A stretch of DNA of 64,000 nt from Roseinatronobacter thiooxidans. GTDB taxonomy: Bacteria; Pseudomonadota; Alphaproteobacteria; Rhodobacterales; Rhodobacteraceae. Shown piece by piece: positions 1-9,113 of the stretch (position 1 is the first letter of the stretch; every line of letters starts with the position of its first letter). The notes below the pieces were generated by a model. It ran no database searches. It saw only the letters and a program-made list of their open reading frames with translations, and was not told where the DNA came from. A program made the translations under genes and the position numbers. Where the stretch lies: assembly GCF_001870675.1 (NCBI RefSeq), contig NZ_MEHT01000044.1:248001-312000 (forward strand). The letters run 5' to 3'.

Positions 1-1
1 C

Positions 2-1246
2 GTCTGGCCGCTTATGCTGGGCATCTTGCTGATCATGCTGGGCAATGGCATGCATTTCACACTTATCGGTCTGCGCGGCGGGATCGAGGGGTTTTCTTCC
101 GCCGAACTGGCCATTGTCACCTCGGCCTATTTCCTTGGCTTCTTATCCGGTGCGCGTATCACGCCTGTGATGATCCGCAGCGTCGGCCATGTGCGCGTAT
201 TCGCGGCGCTTGGCAGCTTCATGTCCGCAGGGCTGATCGCGTTTCCCCTGCTGACAGAGCCGTGGGCCTGGACAATTCTACGCATCCTGATCGGGTTTTG
301 CATGTCGGGTATTTATGTGGCGGCTGAAAGCTGGCTGAACAATGCCGCCACCAACGAGACGCGCGGCAAGGTGCTGTCAGCCTATATGATTGCGCAGACG
401 CTGGGAATTATCGGGGCGCAGGGCCTGCTGACTTTGGGCGATGCGGCAAATTCGGTGCTGTTCATCGGGGCCTCGATCCTTGTGTCGATCTCTTTCGCGC
501 CAATCCTGTTATCGGCCACACCCGTACCTGCTGCTGAGGTTGCGCGCGCCATGCCTTTGAAAAAGCTGTTCACGGAATCCCCCCTCGGGACTGTTGGAAT
601 TTTCCTGCTGGGCAGCATCTACGCCACGCAATCGGGCATGGGCGCGGTGTTTGGCAGCCAGATCGGAATGGCCGCGCCACAGATCGCGCTGTTTGTCGCA
701 ATGCTGTTTGCGGGGGCATTGCTGCTGCAATACCCTATCGGCTGGTTGTCTGACAGGATGGACCGCCGCAAGCTGATCTTCGGTGCCTCGATTGTCGGCA
801 TGATATTCTGCACGATGGGCTGGGCCACGGCAGGCGGGGTGTGGTTCTTGATGATTTCGGCCTTCTTCGCGGGCGGTGTGACGACGCCGCTTTATGCCCT
901 GTTTCTTGCCTATACCAACGACACGCTTGCGACCGAGGATATGCCAGCGGCTTCGGGGGGGCTGGTGTTCACCTTCGGGCTGGGTGCGATTGCAGGCCCG
1001 CTGGTGACAGGTTGGGCTATGCAAGTATTCGGCCCTTTCGCGTTCTGGCTGGTGCTGGGCGCAACCTTTGCCGCCATAGCACTATATGCCCTGTACCGCA
1101 TGACCCAGCGCGCCGGTGTTCCAGCCACAGAAACGGACAGCTATCTCGGCGTGCTTCCCACTGCCTCGCCCGTCGCTATCGAGGCTGCCGCCACTTGGTC
1201 TGCGGAACAGGCAGAGGCAGAACGGGAGGATGACGCTGTCCCATAA
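2..1246 (+). CDS. MFS transporter, YcaD-like (5' end outside window)
   Basis: Major facilitator superfamily permease with about 12 hydrophobic segments over the visible 410+ residues; the substrate cannot be told. The motif AAESWLNN followed by RGKVLSAYM, and the cytoplasmic loop GWLSDRMDRRK between the two halves, fit the YcaD-like MFS group. The first ATG is at 14, but the frame is open to the window edge and reads VWPL just before it, which looks like the continuing N-terminus of this family, so the true start is probably upstream. The C-terminal tail is acidic and soluble. It converges with a small secreted-protein gene. Confidence 0.8.
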   Translation, partial: VWPLMLGILLIMLGNGMHFTLIGLRGGIEGFSSAELAIVTSAYFLGFLSGARITPVMIRSVGHVRVFAALGSFMSAGLIAFPLLTEPWAWTILRILIGFCMSGIYVAAESWLNNAATNETRGKVLSAYMIAQTLGIIGAQGLLTLGDAANSVLFIGASILVSISFAPILLSATPVPAAEVARAMPLKKLFTESPLGTVGIFLLGSIYATQSGMGAVFGSQIGMAAPQIALFVAMLFAGALLLQYPIGWLSDRMDRRKLIFGASIVGMIFCTMGWATAGGVWFLMISAFFAGGVTTPLYALFLAYTNDTLATEDMPAASGGLVFTFGLGAIAGPLVTGWAMQVFGPFAFWLVLGATFAAIALYALYRMTQRAGVPATETDSYLGVLPTASPVAIEAAATWSAEQAEAEREDDAVP

Positions 1247-1345
1247 AGCTTGCCTGCAGTCTTGAGAAAGGATCGTACCCTCAAACAGCGGGGGGGGCGT
1301 ATTCCCGCCAAACTCCTGCGCCGCGGGCCTACCCCGTGGCGCAGC

Positions 1346-1702
1346 TCAGCGAAGACGCAAATCCGCCTGATCGCCCCGCCCCTGATCCGAGATGAAACGC
1401 AAGGTGTCGCCATCTTGCAGCACAAGCTGGCAATTATACGGGTCGCCCGACTGGCCAAAAACCAGTGTCCGGCAGAAATACCCCTCGCGCCATTCCCATT
1501 CACCGCCCACACGCATGCCAAAGCCGCGTCCGGTGATCTGGCCTTGTGGCAGCACTTGCAGCCGCACTCCGAAGCGCGTCAGCTCCCGCCCTTCCACAAG
1601 GGCACGAAAATTGCTTTCCTCATGTACAGGCTGGAAATCCGCAAGCGCGGGTGTCGCACCCAGCAGGGCGGCCAGCACATATCCTGTCATCATCCGCATC
1701 AT
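1346..1702 (-). CDS. Small secreted hypothetical protein
   Basis: A 118-residue protein of unknown function. It begins with a methionine-rich signal peptide whose hydrophobic core (YVLAALLGATPALA) would be cleaved before Asp-Phe, leaving a periplasmic domain of about 95 residues. The mature part has two cysteines (FCRTL and YNCQL) that could form a disulfide. The ATG at 1702 is chosen because GGAG lies 5 nt upstream; a GTG two codons earlier is also open. It ends in a charged tail. No family recognised with confidence; probably lineage-specific. It sits upstream of dapB on the other side of a short gap and faces the MFS gene. Confidence 0.6.
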   Translation of the reverse strand: MMRMMTGYVLAALLGATPALADFQPVHEESNFRALVEGRELTRFGVRLQVLPQGQITGRGFGMRVGGEWEWREGYFCRTLVFGQSGDPYNCQLVLQDGDTLRFISDQGRGDQADLRLR

Positions 1703-1758
1703 CCACACTCCACCATTTACTTAGACACATACGCAACTCTACCGCGACTGGATTAGTT

Positions 1759-2559
1759 TCACAGCCCCAACACGTCGAGCATGGAATATTCGCCGGGCGC
1801 GGCACTCTGCGCCCAAATCGCGGCCCGAACGGCCCCGCGCGCAAATAACGCCCTGTCGGAGGCGACATGGCGTAGCACGATCCGCTCGCCCTCGCCTGCG
1901 AAGATCACATCATGTTCGCCAATATAGTCGCCGCCGCGGATGGCGTGAAACCCGATTGCGCCCTGCGCGCGCGCGCCGGTGATCCCGTCGCGCGCCCTGT
2001 CTGCCACCGCGTCCAGCGCCACACCGCGCCCTGCCGCTGCCGCCTCGCCCAGCATCAGCGCGGTGCCAGAGGGGGCATCGACCTTGTGGCGGTGGTGCGC
2101 TTCGACAATCTCGATGTCATACTCGGTGCCCAGTGCCGCCGCCACCTGCCGCGTCAGTTTCACCAGCAGATTGACGCCAAGGCTCATATTGCCTGCGCGC
2201 ACGATCCGCCCGGTTTGGCCTGCCTGCGCGATGGCGGCCAGATCCTCGTCGCTGAACCCTGTCGTGCCGATAACATGCGCGACACCTGCCGCCGCCGCCC
2301 TATGTGCCAAAGCGACAGATACCGCAGGCGTGGTGAAATCGATCACCACATCGGATTGCGCCAATGCGCCGTCCACATCGTCGGTGACAACCAGCCCGTG
2401 TGCGGCCCCGCCCATCGCCTGCCCCAGATCGCGGCCCAGCCAGTCATGGCCCGCGCGTTCCACCACAGCGGCCAGCGTCGTCTCTGCGCTGTCATCGACC
2501 AGACGCACCAACATCTGCCCCATGCGGCCTGACGCCCCCATCACTGCAATCCTGACCAT
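1759..2559 (-). CDS. dapB: 4-hydroxy-tetrahydrodipicolinate reductase
   Basis: Reduces 4-hydroxy-tetrahydrodipicolinate in lysine and diaminopimelate synthesis, in the cytoplasm, using NAD(P)H. The 266-residue product starts with the nucleotide-binding loop [10 protein letters not shown]. It carries VIGTTGF in the middle and the diagnostic catalytic/substrate stretch [15 protein letters not shown], with the catalytic His and Lys. Length is normal for the family. ATG 2559 is preferred, giving the standard [11 protein letters not shown] start; an in-frame GTG nine codons upstream has no advantage. It is transcribed divergently from rbfA, with 100 bp between them. Confidence 0.97.
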   Translation of the reverse strand: MVRIAVMGASGRMGQMLVRLVDDSAETTLAAVVERAGHDWLGRDLGQAMGGAAHGLVVTDDVDGALAQSDVVIDFTTPAVSVALAHRAAAAGVAHVIGTTGFSDEDLAAIAQAGQTGRIVRAGNMSLGVNLLVKLTRQVAAALGTEYDIEIVEAHHRHKVDAPSGTALMLGEAAAAGRGVALDAVADRARDGITGARAQGAIGFHAIRGGDYIGEHDVIFAGEGERIVLRHVASDRALFARGAVRAAIWAQSAAPGEYSMLDVLGL

Positions 2560-2659
2560 TCCTGCACCCCATCTTCGCAAAGTCACATTTTCGCGCCTGA
2601 ATACCTACCGGCGCGGAAAATGGCAAAGCCTCGTTGCGCAGGCGCGGGCTTTCACCTAA

Positions 2660-3091
2660 ATGGGGGGAATGGGAACACAACGCTTTGATACACCTCGGGG
2701 GCCATCACAACGTCAGCTGCGCGTGGGCGAGCTGATCCGGCGCAGCCTGTCGGACGTGCTGGCGCGCGGGGATGTGCATGATCCGGACCTGTCGCGCTTT
2801 GCGATTACTGTCAGCGAGGTGCGCACCTCGACCGACCTGAAAGTGGCGACGGCCTATGTCATGCCCTTGGGCGGCAAGGGCCAGAAAGAAGCGCTGGCCG
2901 CGCTTCGGCGCAACAAATCCGAACTGCGCCACCAGATGTCGCGCGAATTGACACTGAAATATGCACCTGATCTGCGCTTCCAACTGGATGAAAGCTTTGA
3001 CCGGATGGATGAGACACGCCGATTGTTGCAAGATGAACGTGTGCAGCGTGACATCGCAGCCGGGCGCGAGGATGATGAGTCTCAGGCGTAA
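2660..3091 (+). CDS. rbfA: 30S ribosome-binding factor A
   Basis: Cold-shock-associated KH-fold factor that binds the 30S subunit during late 16S rRNA maturation. The 143-residue protein has the family core: [16 protein letters not shown] at the N-terminus, the [19 protein letters not shown] strand region, and [14 protein letters not shown] near the C-terminus. An ATG three codons downstream (2669) is an alternative start; neither has an ideal Shine-Dalgarno sequence. The 3' end overlaps the next gene by 20 bp. With truB downstream, this forms the usual ribosome/tRNA maturation grouping, although nusA and infB are not here. Confidence 0.95.
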   Translation: MGGMGTQRFDTPRGPSQRQLRVGELIRRSLSDVLARGDVHDPDLSRFAITVSEVRTSTDLKVATAYVMPLGGKGQKEALAALRRNKSELRHQMSRELTLKYAPDLRFQLDESFDRMDETRRLLQDERVQRDIAAGREDDESQA

Positions 3092-3827
3092 CATCGCGGC
3101 CCTTGCGGCCTTTCTTCTTTGCGCGACAAGCGCCGCCGCCGATTGCGCAAATACCGAGTTTCAGGGCCAGAATTTCACATATTGCCGCGCGCAGGCCAGT
3201 GATGATCTGCGCCTGTTCCTTTATGCCAACGAAACACAGGTTTACGGCAATTTCCGCACCGTTGACGAGGCTCTGGCCAAAGAAGGCAAGAAGCTGGCTT
3301 TCGCCATGAATGGCAGCATGTACCACCCCGACCGCCGCCCCGTCGGGCTGTTTGTGCAACAGGGTCAGGAAATCTCGCGCATTGTCACATCCGAAGGGCC
3401 GGGCAATTTCGGGTTGCTGCCCAATGGGGTTTTCTGCATCGAGGCAGACCGCTTTACGCTGATCGAAAGCCGCAGCTTTGCAGCCGCCCCGCCCGAATGC
3501 GACTATGCCGCCCAATCGGGGCCGATGCTGGTGATTGACGGGGCCTATCACCCGCGCTTTTTGACTGATTCGGACTCGCGACTGATCCGCAATGGTGTTG
3601 GCGTCACCGCAGATGGCAGGCGCGCGGTGTTTGTCATCACCAACACGCCGGTGAATTTCTATGAATTCGCGCGGTTCTTCCGCGAGTATCTGGAACTGCC
3701 ACAGGCGCTGTATATTGATGGCAATGTCTCGCGGCTGCATGCGCCTGCGCTGCGGCGCTCGGACTGGGGCGGATTGCTGGGGCCAATCGTGGGCAAGGTT
3801 GTTGACGCCAGCACACCGACCAACTAG
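3072..3827 (+). CDS. Secreted phosphodiester glycosidase family protein (DUF2233)
   Basis: A 251-residue exported protein of the NAGPA/DUF2233 phosphodiester glycosidase family; the natural substrate is unknown. Tandem ATGs at 3072 and 3075 start a signal peptide (core [16 protein letters not shown], cleavage before DCAN). Family motifs follow in order: [54 protein letters not shown] and [14 protein letters not shown]. The start lies inside rbfA, so the two are probably translationally coupled. A first in-frame ATG much further upstream (2961) is rejected because it would destroy the signal peptide. truB follows after 30 bp. Confidence 0.85.
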   Translation: MMSLRRNIAALAAFLLCATSAAADCANTEFQGQNFTYCRAQASDDLRLFLYANETQVYGNFRTVDEALAKEGKKLAFAMNGSMYHPDRRPVGLFVQQGQEISRIVTSEGPGNFGLLPNGVFCIEADRFTLIESRSFAAAPPECDYAAQSGPMLVIDGAYHPRFLTDSDSRLIRNGVGVTADGRRAVFVITNTPVNFYEFARFFREYLELPQALYIDGNVSRLHAPALRRSDWGGLLGPIVGKVVDASTPTN

Positions 3828-3857
3828 CAGACCGCGACAGAACAATAAGGGAAAGAC

Positions 3858-4766
3858 ATGGGACGCAAGCGCAAGGGCCGCGCCATTTCGGGCTGGCTGG
3901 TGATCGACAAGCCTGCGGGCATCACCTCGACCGCCGTGGTCAACAAGGTGCGTTGGGCGCTTCAGGCGCAAAAGGCAGGCCATGCCGGCACGCTGGACCC
4001 TGCCGCGACGGGTGTTCTGGCTGTCGCATTGGGCGAGGCCACCAAGACCGTGCCCTTCATCACTGATGCGCTGAAATGCTACCGTTTCATGGTGCGGCTG
4101 GGGCAGGCCACCACCACCGATGACGCCGAAGGCGCCATCATCGCCACCTCTGAGCAGCGCCCCACCGATGCCGAGATCGACGCCGCCCTTGTCGCCTTTC
4201 GCGGCGACATCCAGCAAGTGCCGCCCCAGTTTTCCGCCGTCAAGGTTGACGGCGAGCGCGCCTATGACATTGCCCGCGCGGGCGATGAGATGGAACTTGC
4301 CGCCCGCCCGCTTTATGTCGAGCGGCTGGATATCGTGGCCCGCCCTGACGCCGATCATGTCGAGTTGGAAATGGTCTGTGGCAAGGGTGGCTATGTGCGC
4401 TCTATCGCGCGCGATCTGGGGGCCGCTTTGGGCTGTCACGGCCATGTTGCATGGCTGCGCCGCACGTGGTCCGGCCCGTTTGACGCAAGCGAAGGGCTAA
4501 GTATGGAGCAGGTCGAGGCGATGGCCCACACGCCCGAACTGGACACCCATCTGCGCCCGCTGGAACAGGGCTTGTGCGACCTGCCCGAACTGCCCGCCAC
4601 GCCCGAAGGCGCGGCCAAGCTGCGCAACGGCAATCCCGGCATGGTTCTGACCTCCTCGGTCGACTATGGGGACGAAGCTTGGGCCAGCTATCAGGGCCGC
4701 GCTGTGGCTGTGGGTATCTACAAGGCAGGCGAATTGCACCCAAACCGCGTCTTTGTGGACAGCTGA
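3858..4766 (+). CDS. truB: tRNA pseudouridine(55) synthase
   Basis: Isomerises uridine 55 in the T-loop of tRNAs. The 302-residue protein shows the TruB catalytic motif [12 protein letters not shown] with the nucleophilic Asp at about residue 47. [16 protein letters not shown], the substrate-loop motif, and [12 protein letters not shown] follow. The C-terminal region (from about residue 250) corresponds to the small PUA-like domain of the family. AGGGAA lies 6 nt upstream of the ATG at 3858. It probably shares a transcript with rbfA and the secreted glycosidase gene. Confidence 0.97.
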   Translation: MGRKRKGRAISGWLVIDKPAGITSTAVVNKVRWALQAQKAGHAGTLDPAATGVLAVALGEATKTVPFITDALKCYRFMVRLGQATTTDDAEGAIIATSEQRPTDAEIDAALVAFRGDIQQVPPQFSAVKVDGERAYDIARAGDEMELAARPLYVERLDIVARPDADHVELEMVCGKGGYVRSIARDLGAALGCHGHVAWLRRTWSGPFDASEGLSMEQVEAMAHTPELDTHLRPLEQGLCDLPELPATPEGAAKLRNGNPGMVLTSSVDYGDEAWASYQGRAVAVGIYKAGELHPNRVFVDS

Positions 4767-4882
4767 GCCACGCACTCTCGCGCCGCCACCGCTGTCTGGA
4801 AGCTTGCCTTGGTTGGGTTCGTTTCAAGATGATTATCCACCGCCCCTAGACAGCGCGACGCGCGCCCCTTATCTGCACCCTC

Positions 4883-5356
4883 ATGGCTCAGAAATCAGAC
4901 CCCAATTACAAGATCATCGCCGAAAACCGCCGCGCGCGGTATGATTACGCCATCGAGTATGACCTTGAATGCGGGATCATGCTGCTGGGGTCCGAGGTGA
5001 AGTCGCTGCGCGTGGGGCAGGCAAATATTGCCGAAAGCTATGCCATGGTCGAAAATGGCGAATTGTGGTTGGTTAATTCCTATATCGCGCCCTACAAACA
5101 GGCCAAAACCTTTGGCCATGACGAACGCCGCCGCCGGAAATTGCTGGCTTCGAACCGCGAGCTTTCGCGGCTCTGGGCAGCAACGGCGAAGGACGGCATG
5201 ACGCTGGTGCCGCTGGTGATGTATTTCAACCATCGCGGGCTGGTGAAGCTGAAAATCGCAGTGGCCAAGGGCAAGAAACTGGCCGACAAACGCGCGACCG
5301 AAGCCAAGCGCGACTGGGACAAGCAAAAGCGCCGGTTGATGAAAGACCACGGCTAA
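4883..5356 (+). CDS. smpB: SsrA-binding protein
   Basis: Partner of tmRNA in ribosome rescue: it binds the tRNA-like domain of tmRNA and places its basic tail in the decoding site. The 157-residue product has the family opening [14 protein letters not shown], the core [13 protein letters not shown] and IAPY, and a lysine/arginine-rich C-terminal tail ([16 protein letters not shown] onward) that is the decoding-centre tail. Length is normal. The 116-bp gap after truB suggests its own promoter. tmRNA itself is not in this window. Confidence 0.97.
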   Translation: MAQKSDPNYKIIAENRRARYDYAIEYDLECGIMLLGSEVKSLRVGQANIAESYAMVENGELWLVNSYIAPYKQAKTFGHDERRRRKLLASNRELSRLWAATAKDGMTLVPLVMYFNHRGLVKLKIAVAKGKKLADKRATEAKRDWDKQKRRLMKDHG

Positions 5357-5379
5357 CCCTGCCATCAGGCCAGCCGCTT

Positions 5380-6096
5380 TTACAAAAACAGCCCCAGCGC
5401 CCAAGGTGCCAGAAAGGCCGTCAGCATCGCGTTCAGCGCCATGCCGATGCCCGCAAACGCGCCTGCCTGCGGGTTGACCTGAAACGCGCGGGCTGTGCCA
5501 ATGCCGTGCGCCGCCACCCCCACCGCGAAGCCCCGCGCGCGCCAGTCACGGATGCGCAACGCATTCATCAGCGGCGTGACGACAATCGCCCCGATCATGC
5601 CTGTCAGAATAACCAGAACCGCTGTCAATGTGGGCGATCCGCCAAGGCTTTCGCTGATGCCCAGCGCGACAGGGGCTGTGGTGCTTTTGGGCGCAAGGGT
5701 CGCCAGCAGCTGCGGGCTAAGGCCAAGCGCGTAGCCGATTGCCAGCGCCGACAGCACCGCTGTCACAGACCCCGCCAGCAATGCCGCACAGACCGGCAGG
5801 AACGCACGGCGCACGGCGTGGCGCTGGTGCCATAACGGAATGGCCAGCGCGACCGTCGCAGGCCCAAGGAGAAAATGGACGAACTGCGCCCCCTCGAAAT
5901 AAGTGGCATAGCTGGTCTGCGTGCCCCAAAGCAGCGCGGCCAGCAGGATCACGGCAACCAGAACAGGGTTCACCAATGGCGCGCGGCCTGCCGCCTGCGC
6001 CAGCGCATCGCCAATCAGATAGGCGATCAGCGTCGCACTTAGCCAGATCAGCGGGCTTGCGGCCAGATAGGACCAGATTTCGGCAAATTCACGCAT
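5380..6096 (-). CDS. lrgB: LrgB family inner-membrane protein
   Basis: Polytopic protein of 238 residues with about seven hydrophobic segments, matching the LrgB/CidB/YohK family. The diagnostic stretch LAPKSTTAPVALGISESLGG is present, as is AHGIGTARAF. In other bacteria this family, together with LrgA, has been linked to holin-like control of murein hydrolases and to pyruvate or glycolate export; the role here is inferred only from family. Its start overlaps the end of the upstream lrgA-like gene by 8 bp, so the two are translationally coupled. It converges with smpB. Confidence 0.9.
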   Translation of the reverse strand: MREFAEIWSYLAASPLIWLSATLIAYLIGDALAQAAGRAPLVNPVLVAVILLAALLWGTQTSYATYFEGAQFVHFLLGPATVALAIPLWHQRHAVRRAFLPVCAALLAGSVTAVLSALAIGYALGLSPQLLATLAPKSTTAPVALGISESLGGSPTLTAVLVILTGMIGAIVVTPLMNALRIRDWRARGFAVGVAAHGIGTARAFQVNPQAGAFAGIGMALNAMLTAFLAPWALGLFL

Positions 6097-6451
6097 CGCG
6101 GTCGCCCTTATCGCCGGTCAGCCGCGCCACCGCGACAAAGGCCCCTGCCCCCACCGCCAGCGCCAGCACGGTTGAAACGACCAGCACCAGCGCAAAGCCC
6201 AAGCCATATGCGCCAAGCTGTTGCAAATGCCCCACCACCCCCACACCGGCAGGCACAAACAGCAAAGACAAATGGCGCAATATCCCCTCGCCCGTGGGCG
6301 TGACCAGTGCCGCCAACCGCGCAGAGGCCAGCATAAGCGCGAATAAAAGCGCCATGCCCAGAACAGGGCCGGGCGCGGGCCAGCCAAAAAAGCGGGTCAG
6401 CGCCTCGCCTGCAAGTTGGCAGGCAAGGATCAGGGTCAGGGCATGGATCAT
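6089..6451 (-). CDS. lrgA: LrgA/CidA family holin-like protein
   Basis: A 120-residue protein with four predicted membrane helices. Motifs are LACQLAGEALTRFFGWPAPGPVLGMALLF and the loop FVPAGVGVV, both standard for CidA/LrgA holin-like proteins. It is the first gene of an lrgA-lrgB pair (8-bp overlap). ATG 6451 begins MIHALTL directly before the first helix. The gap to the divergent exporter gene at 6559 is about 107 bp and should hold both promoters. Confidence 0.88.
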   Translation of the reverse strand: MIHALTLILACQLAGEALTRFFGWPAPGPVLGMALLFALMLASARLAALVTPTGEGILRHLSLLFVPAGVGVVGHLQQLGAYGLGFALVLVVSTVLALAVGAGAFVAVARLTGDKGDRDA

Positions 6452-6558
6452 GGGCTTTGGCCTTGTTGCTGGGTCTTACCCCCATAGGCCCAGATTCTGC
6501 GCCAAAAGGAAAGAGTTACGCGCTTGACACACAGGCCGCCCCCGCGCAGGAGTAGCGC

Positions 6559-7440
6559 ATGAACACCCATCTGAAAGGGTTATTGATCACCACGCTTGGC
6601 GTGCTGTTCGTCGTGCCCGATTCGCTTTTTATCCGGCTGATCGAAGCCGATGCGCTGGCCATCGCCTTTTGGCGCGGGCTGGTCGCGGGTGGTCTGGTTT
6701 TTGTGTTCGTGCTGCTGCGCGAAGGGGTGGGCGCGTTTGCGCAGGTGTTGCGCGCGGGGCGGCCCACATTGGGCTATATCCTGTTCTTTGGCATATCTGC
6801 ACCCGGTTTCGTGCTGGCCGTCACCATGACCAGCGTGGCGAATGTGGTCTTCATTCTGGCGGCAATGCCTGTCTTTGCCGCAATATTCAGCCGGATCTGG
6901 CTGCGAGAGCCGATCTCGGCGCGCATGATCTGGACAATGCTGGGGGTGTTTGCGGGCCTTGGCGTGATCTTATGGGGCTCGCATGAACGCGCAGGGGCCA
7001 CATGGCAGGGCGATCTGGTGGCGCTGGGGGTTTCGGCCTCTTTTGCGGCGGCGCTGACATCGGTGCGGGGGCTGCGCACAAGGTCCATGCTGCCCGCCGT
7101 GCCCTTGGCGCTGATCGGGGCGGCGCTGCTGATCTGGCCCTTTACCGATGTCATGGCCCCTGTGGCGGCACAATGGCCCCTGTTGCTGGGACATGGCCTG
7201 TTCATCGCTTTCGCGGCAGGGCTGATGGTGCTGGGGCCGCGCTATCTCAGTTCGGCAGAAGTGTCGCTGCTGATCTTGCTGGAATCCGCCCTCGCCCCGT
7301 TGCTGGTGTGGTTTGCGATTGGCGAAGACCCCGGCCCATGGGCGCTGGTGGGCGGGGCCATGGTTATCAGCGTGCTGCTGGTGTCCAATCTCGTGATGCT
7401 GGCGCAGGTCCGGCGCAAACGGGCCTTGGGCGCGGTGTAA
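6559..7440 (+). CDS. DMT family (EamA) transporter
   Basis: Ten-helix drug/metabolite exporter of 293 residues with two EamA repeats (about residues 8-135 and 150-280). The first repeat contains AIAFWRGLVAGGLVF; the second ends with SSAEVSLLILLESALAPLLVWFAIGE, the typical EamA repeat signature. The substrate cannot be inferred. AGGAG lies 7 nt before the ATG. It stops only 6 bp from the convergent irr gene, so any transcription stop between them must lie within coding sequence. Confidence 0.85.
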   Translation: MNTHLKGLLITTLGVLFVVPDSLFIRLIEADALAIAFWRGLVAGGLVFVFVLLREGVGAFAQVLRAGRPTLGYILFFGISAPGFVLAVTMTSVANVVFILAAMPVFAAIFSRIWLREPISARMIWTMLGVFAGLGVILWGSHERAGATWQGDLVALGVSASFAAALTSVRGLRTRSMLPAVPLALIGAALLIWPFTDVMAPVAAQWPLLLGHGLFIAFAAGLMVLGPRYLSSAEVSLLILLESALAPLLVWFAIGEDPGPWALVGGAMVISVLLVSNLVMLAQVRRKRALGAV

Positions 7441-7446
7441 GCTGCC

Positions 7447-7887
7447 TCAGCGCCGCCGCAAACGGATCACCACATCGACACGCGCGATCTCCGCCCCTTC
7501 GGGCGGGTTGGGCAGGCGCGAAAACGCCACTTCGCCCGAAGGCGCATCGGTCAGTTCCTGCGTATCTTCCCAGAAATAATGCGGGTGATCTTCAACACAG
7601 GTATCGAAATAGGACCGCGTTGCATCGACTGTGATCTCGTTCATCAGCCCTGCATCGCAAAATGCCTTGAGCGTGTTGTAGACCGTCGCCAGCGAGACCG
7701 ACTCGCCGCTGGACTTGGCCGCAAGGAACAACCCTTCGGCTGTCACATGCCGATCGCGGCCATCGCCCACCAGCAAGGCGGCCAGCGACATGCGCTGTCG
7801 GGTCGGGCGCACCTTCGCATGGGTCAACCATGTGGTGCCTGTTGTCAGCGCCTTGTCGGTCAGTGAAGCGAAATCTTGATCCATCAT
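7447..7887 (-). CDS. irr: Iron response regulator Irr (Fur family)
   Basis: Fur-superfamily repressor/activator that in alphaproteobacteria senses haem status and controls iron genes. The 146-residue protein has the N-terminal winged helix ([29 protein letters not shown], then [18 protein letters not shown]) and a C-terminal dimerisation region with DHPHYFWED. It lacks the CxxC pairs of Fur/Zur/PerR, as expected for Irr. Tandem ATGs are at 7887 and 7884 with no Shine-Dalgarno sequence; a good promoter sits just upstream (see the promoter entry). It is divergent from fabA, the known alphaproteobacterial arrangement. Confidence 0.9.
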   Translation of the reverse strand: MMDQDFASLTDKALTTGTTWLTHAKVRPTRQRMSLAALLVGDGRDRHVTAEGLFLAAKSSGESVSLATVYNTLKAFCDAGLMNEITVDATRSYFDTCVEDHPHYFWEDTQELTDAPSGEVAFSRLPNPPEGAEIARVDVVIRLRRR

Positions 7888-7922
7888 GTATCTATATAAA
7901 GGGTGATCGCGGTAAATTTCAA
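7888..7922 (-). promoter_or_regulatory. Predicted irr promoter giving a leaderless mRNA
   Basis: On the minus strand TTGAAA (7922-7917), an 18-nt spacer, TATATA (7898-7893) and a 5-nt discriminator run directly into the irr ATG at 7887. Five of six -35 bases and five of six -10 bases match the sigma-70 consensus. Transcription would then start at or within a base or two of the ATG, and no ribosome-binding site is visible, so a leaderless transcript is likely. No Irr/ICE-type box was recognised here. Confidence 0.5.
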
Positions 7923-8021
7923 ATGAAAATCAGGTGCAGGTGGTCACTCGGCACAAGTGGGCGGGGTTGTCAGCGCTTGGAGCAGAGTGATACAGGAAGA
8001 AAACCCTTGCAGGAGTATGAC

Positions 8022-8531
8022 ATGTCCGCTTTTCCAAGTTCCTTTGACAAAGAGGGCCTGCTGGCCTGCGCGCGTGGCGAATTGTTCGGCCCGGGCAATG
8101 CGCAACTGCCCGCACCGCCCATGCTGATGATGGACCGCATCACCGAGATTTCCGGCGATGGCGGCGCGCATGGCAAGGGCCATGTCGTGGCGGAATTCGA
8201 TATTCACCCTGATCTGTGGTTCTTTGAGTGCCATTTTCCCGGCAATCCGATCATGCCCGGCTGTCTGGGGCTGGACGGGCTGTGGCAGTTGACGGGCTTC
8301 AACCTTGGTTGGCGCGGCTGGCAGGGGCGCGGCTATGCGCTGGGTGTGGGCGAGGTGAAACTGACCGGAATGGTGCGCCCCGACCGCAAAATGCTGACCT
8401 ATAAGATCGATTTCACCAAAGCCATCCAGACCCGTCGTCTGACAATGGGCGTGGCAGATGGCATTGTCGAGGCCGATGGCGATGTGATCTATCAGGTCAA
8501 GGATATGAAAGTCGCCCTGTCCGAGGCGTAA
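8022..8531 (+). CDS. fabA: 3-hydroxydecanoyl-ACP dehydratase/isomerase
   Basis: Dehydrates 3-hydroxyacyl-ACP and isomerises the trans-2 to the cis-3 decenoyl product, the branch point of anaerobic unsaturated fatty acid synthesis. The 169-residue protein has [23 protein letters not shown], with the catalytic His at about residue 71 and Asp at about 85. The start at 8022 is set by AGGAG at 8011-8015; upstream in-frame codons are not used. A weak TTGTCA at 7967 with an ATACAG about 17 nt later may be its promoter. No fabB follows; the next gene converges. Confidence 0.96.
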   Translation: MSAFPSSFDKEGLLACARGELFGPGNAQLPAPPMLMMDRITEISGDGGAHGKGHVVAEFDIHPDLWFFECHFPGNPIMPGCLGLDGLWQLTGFNLGWRGWQGRGYALGVGEVKLTGMVRPDRKMLTYKIDFTKAIQTRRLTMGVADGIVEADGDVIYQVKDMKVALSEA

Positions 8532-8537
8532 GAAAGA

Positions 8538-9044
8538 CTATTCCCAAAGCACCGGCTGCACCGAATACCCGATATATAAAGGGTGTTTGGGGTGGCCGTG
8601 CTTGCTTAGCCCCAAATGCCATAGGGGCTGGCCGGTGGTGCGCAACAGCGCCTCGACCTGCGCGCCACGTTCCAGATGCGCGCCATGCGTGCCCCATGCG
8701 CAGATGATCTGATCCGCCCAAGGCGCGCTTTCTGCTATGGCTGCGTCATTCATCGGCCCAATAGGGTCCGGGGCGGCGCGCATCACGCGCGGATCGGTGG
8801 CGCGGTAGGCAAAGATGTTGCACACGCGAAACGCCCCAAACCCCAGCGCCCGCGCGCGGCGCTCGCAGCGTTCCACTGTGGGGTCATTCTGCACTTCGGT
8901 CGCGGTCGAGGGGTTAAGCATGACAAACAGCGCGCGCCCGCGCTCTGCCGCCCATTCGCGCGTCAGAACATAGCGGTAGTCCATGCAGGGTGAATAGACC
9001 GCGACAGAGGCCGCGTCACCCTTTTGATGAATGCGTGTAATCAT
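8538..9044 (-). CDS. DUF1643 domain-containing protein
   Basis: A 168-residue cytoplasmic protein of the uncharacterised DUF1643 family. Motifs seen: RYVLTREW, the conserved LFVMLNPSTATEVQNDPTVERCERRA, VCNIFAYRATDP and ICAWGTHG. The C-terminal part contains HLGLSKHGHPKHPLYIG. Function is unknown; the family has no established enzymatic activity that I can cite. It converges with fabA, 6 bp apart, and takes the position where fabB would be expected in relatives. Confidence 0.85.
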   Translation of the reverse strand: MITRIHQKGDAASVAVYSPCMDYRYVLTREWAAERGRALFVMLNPSTATEVQNDPTVERCERRARALGFGAFRVCNIFAYRATDPRVMRAAPDPIGPMNDAAIAESAPWADQIICAWGTHGAHLERGAQVEALLRTTGQPLWHLGLSKHGHPKHPLYIGYSVQPVLWE

Positions 9045-9113
9045 GCGCCATCCGATCTTGAAGCAGGCAGCAGGAGTCTATCAGCGCGCAGCCGCAAACA
9101 TGAACCCACAGCC

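Noticed and set aside
2859-4445. Antisense 528-codon frame across the rbfA, glycosidase and truB genes
   Set aside because: The sense strand encodes three recognisable proteins; the antisense frame has no recognisable domain.
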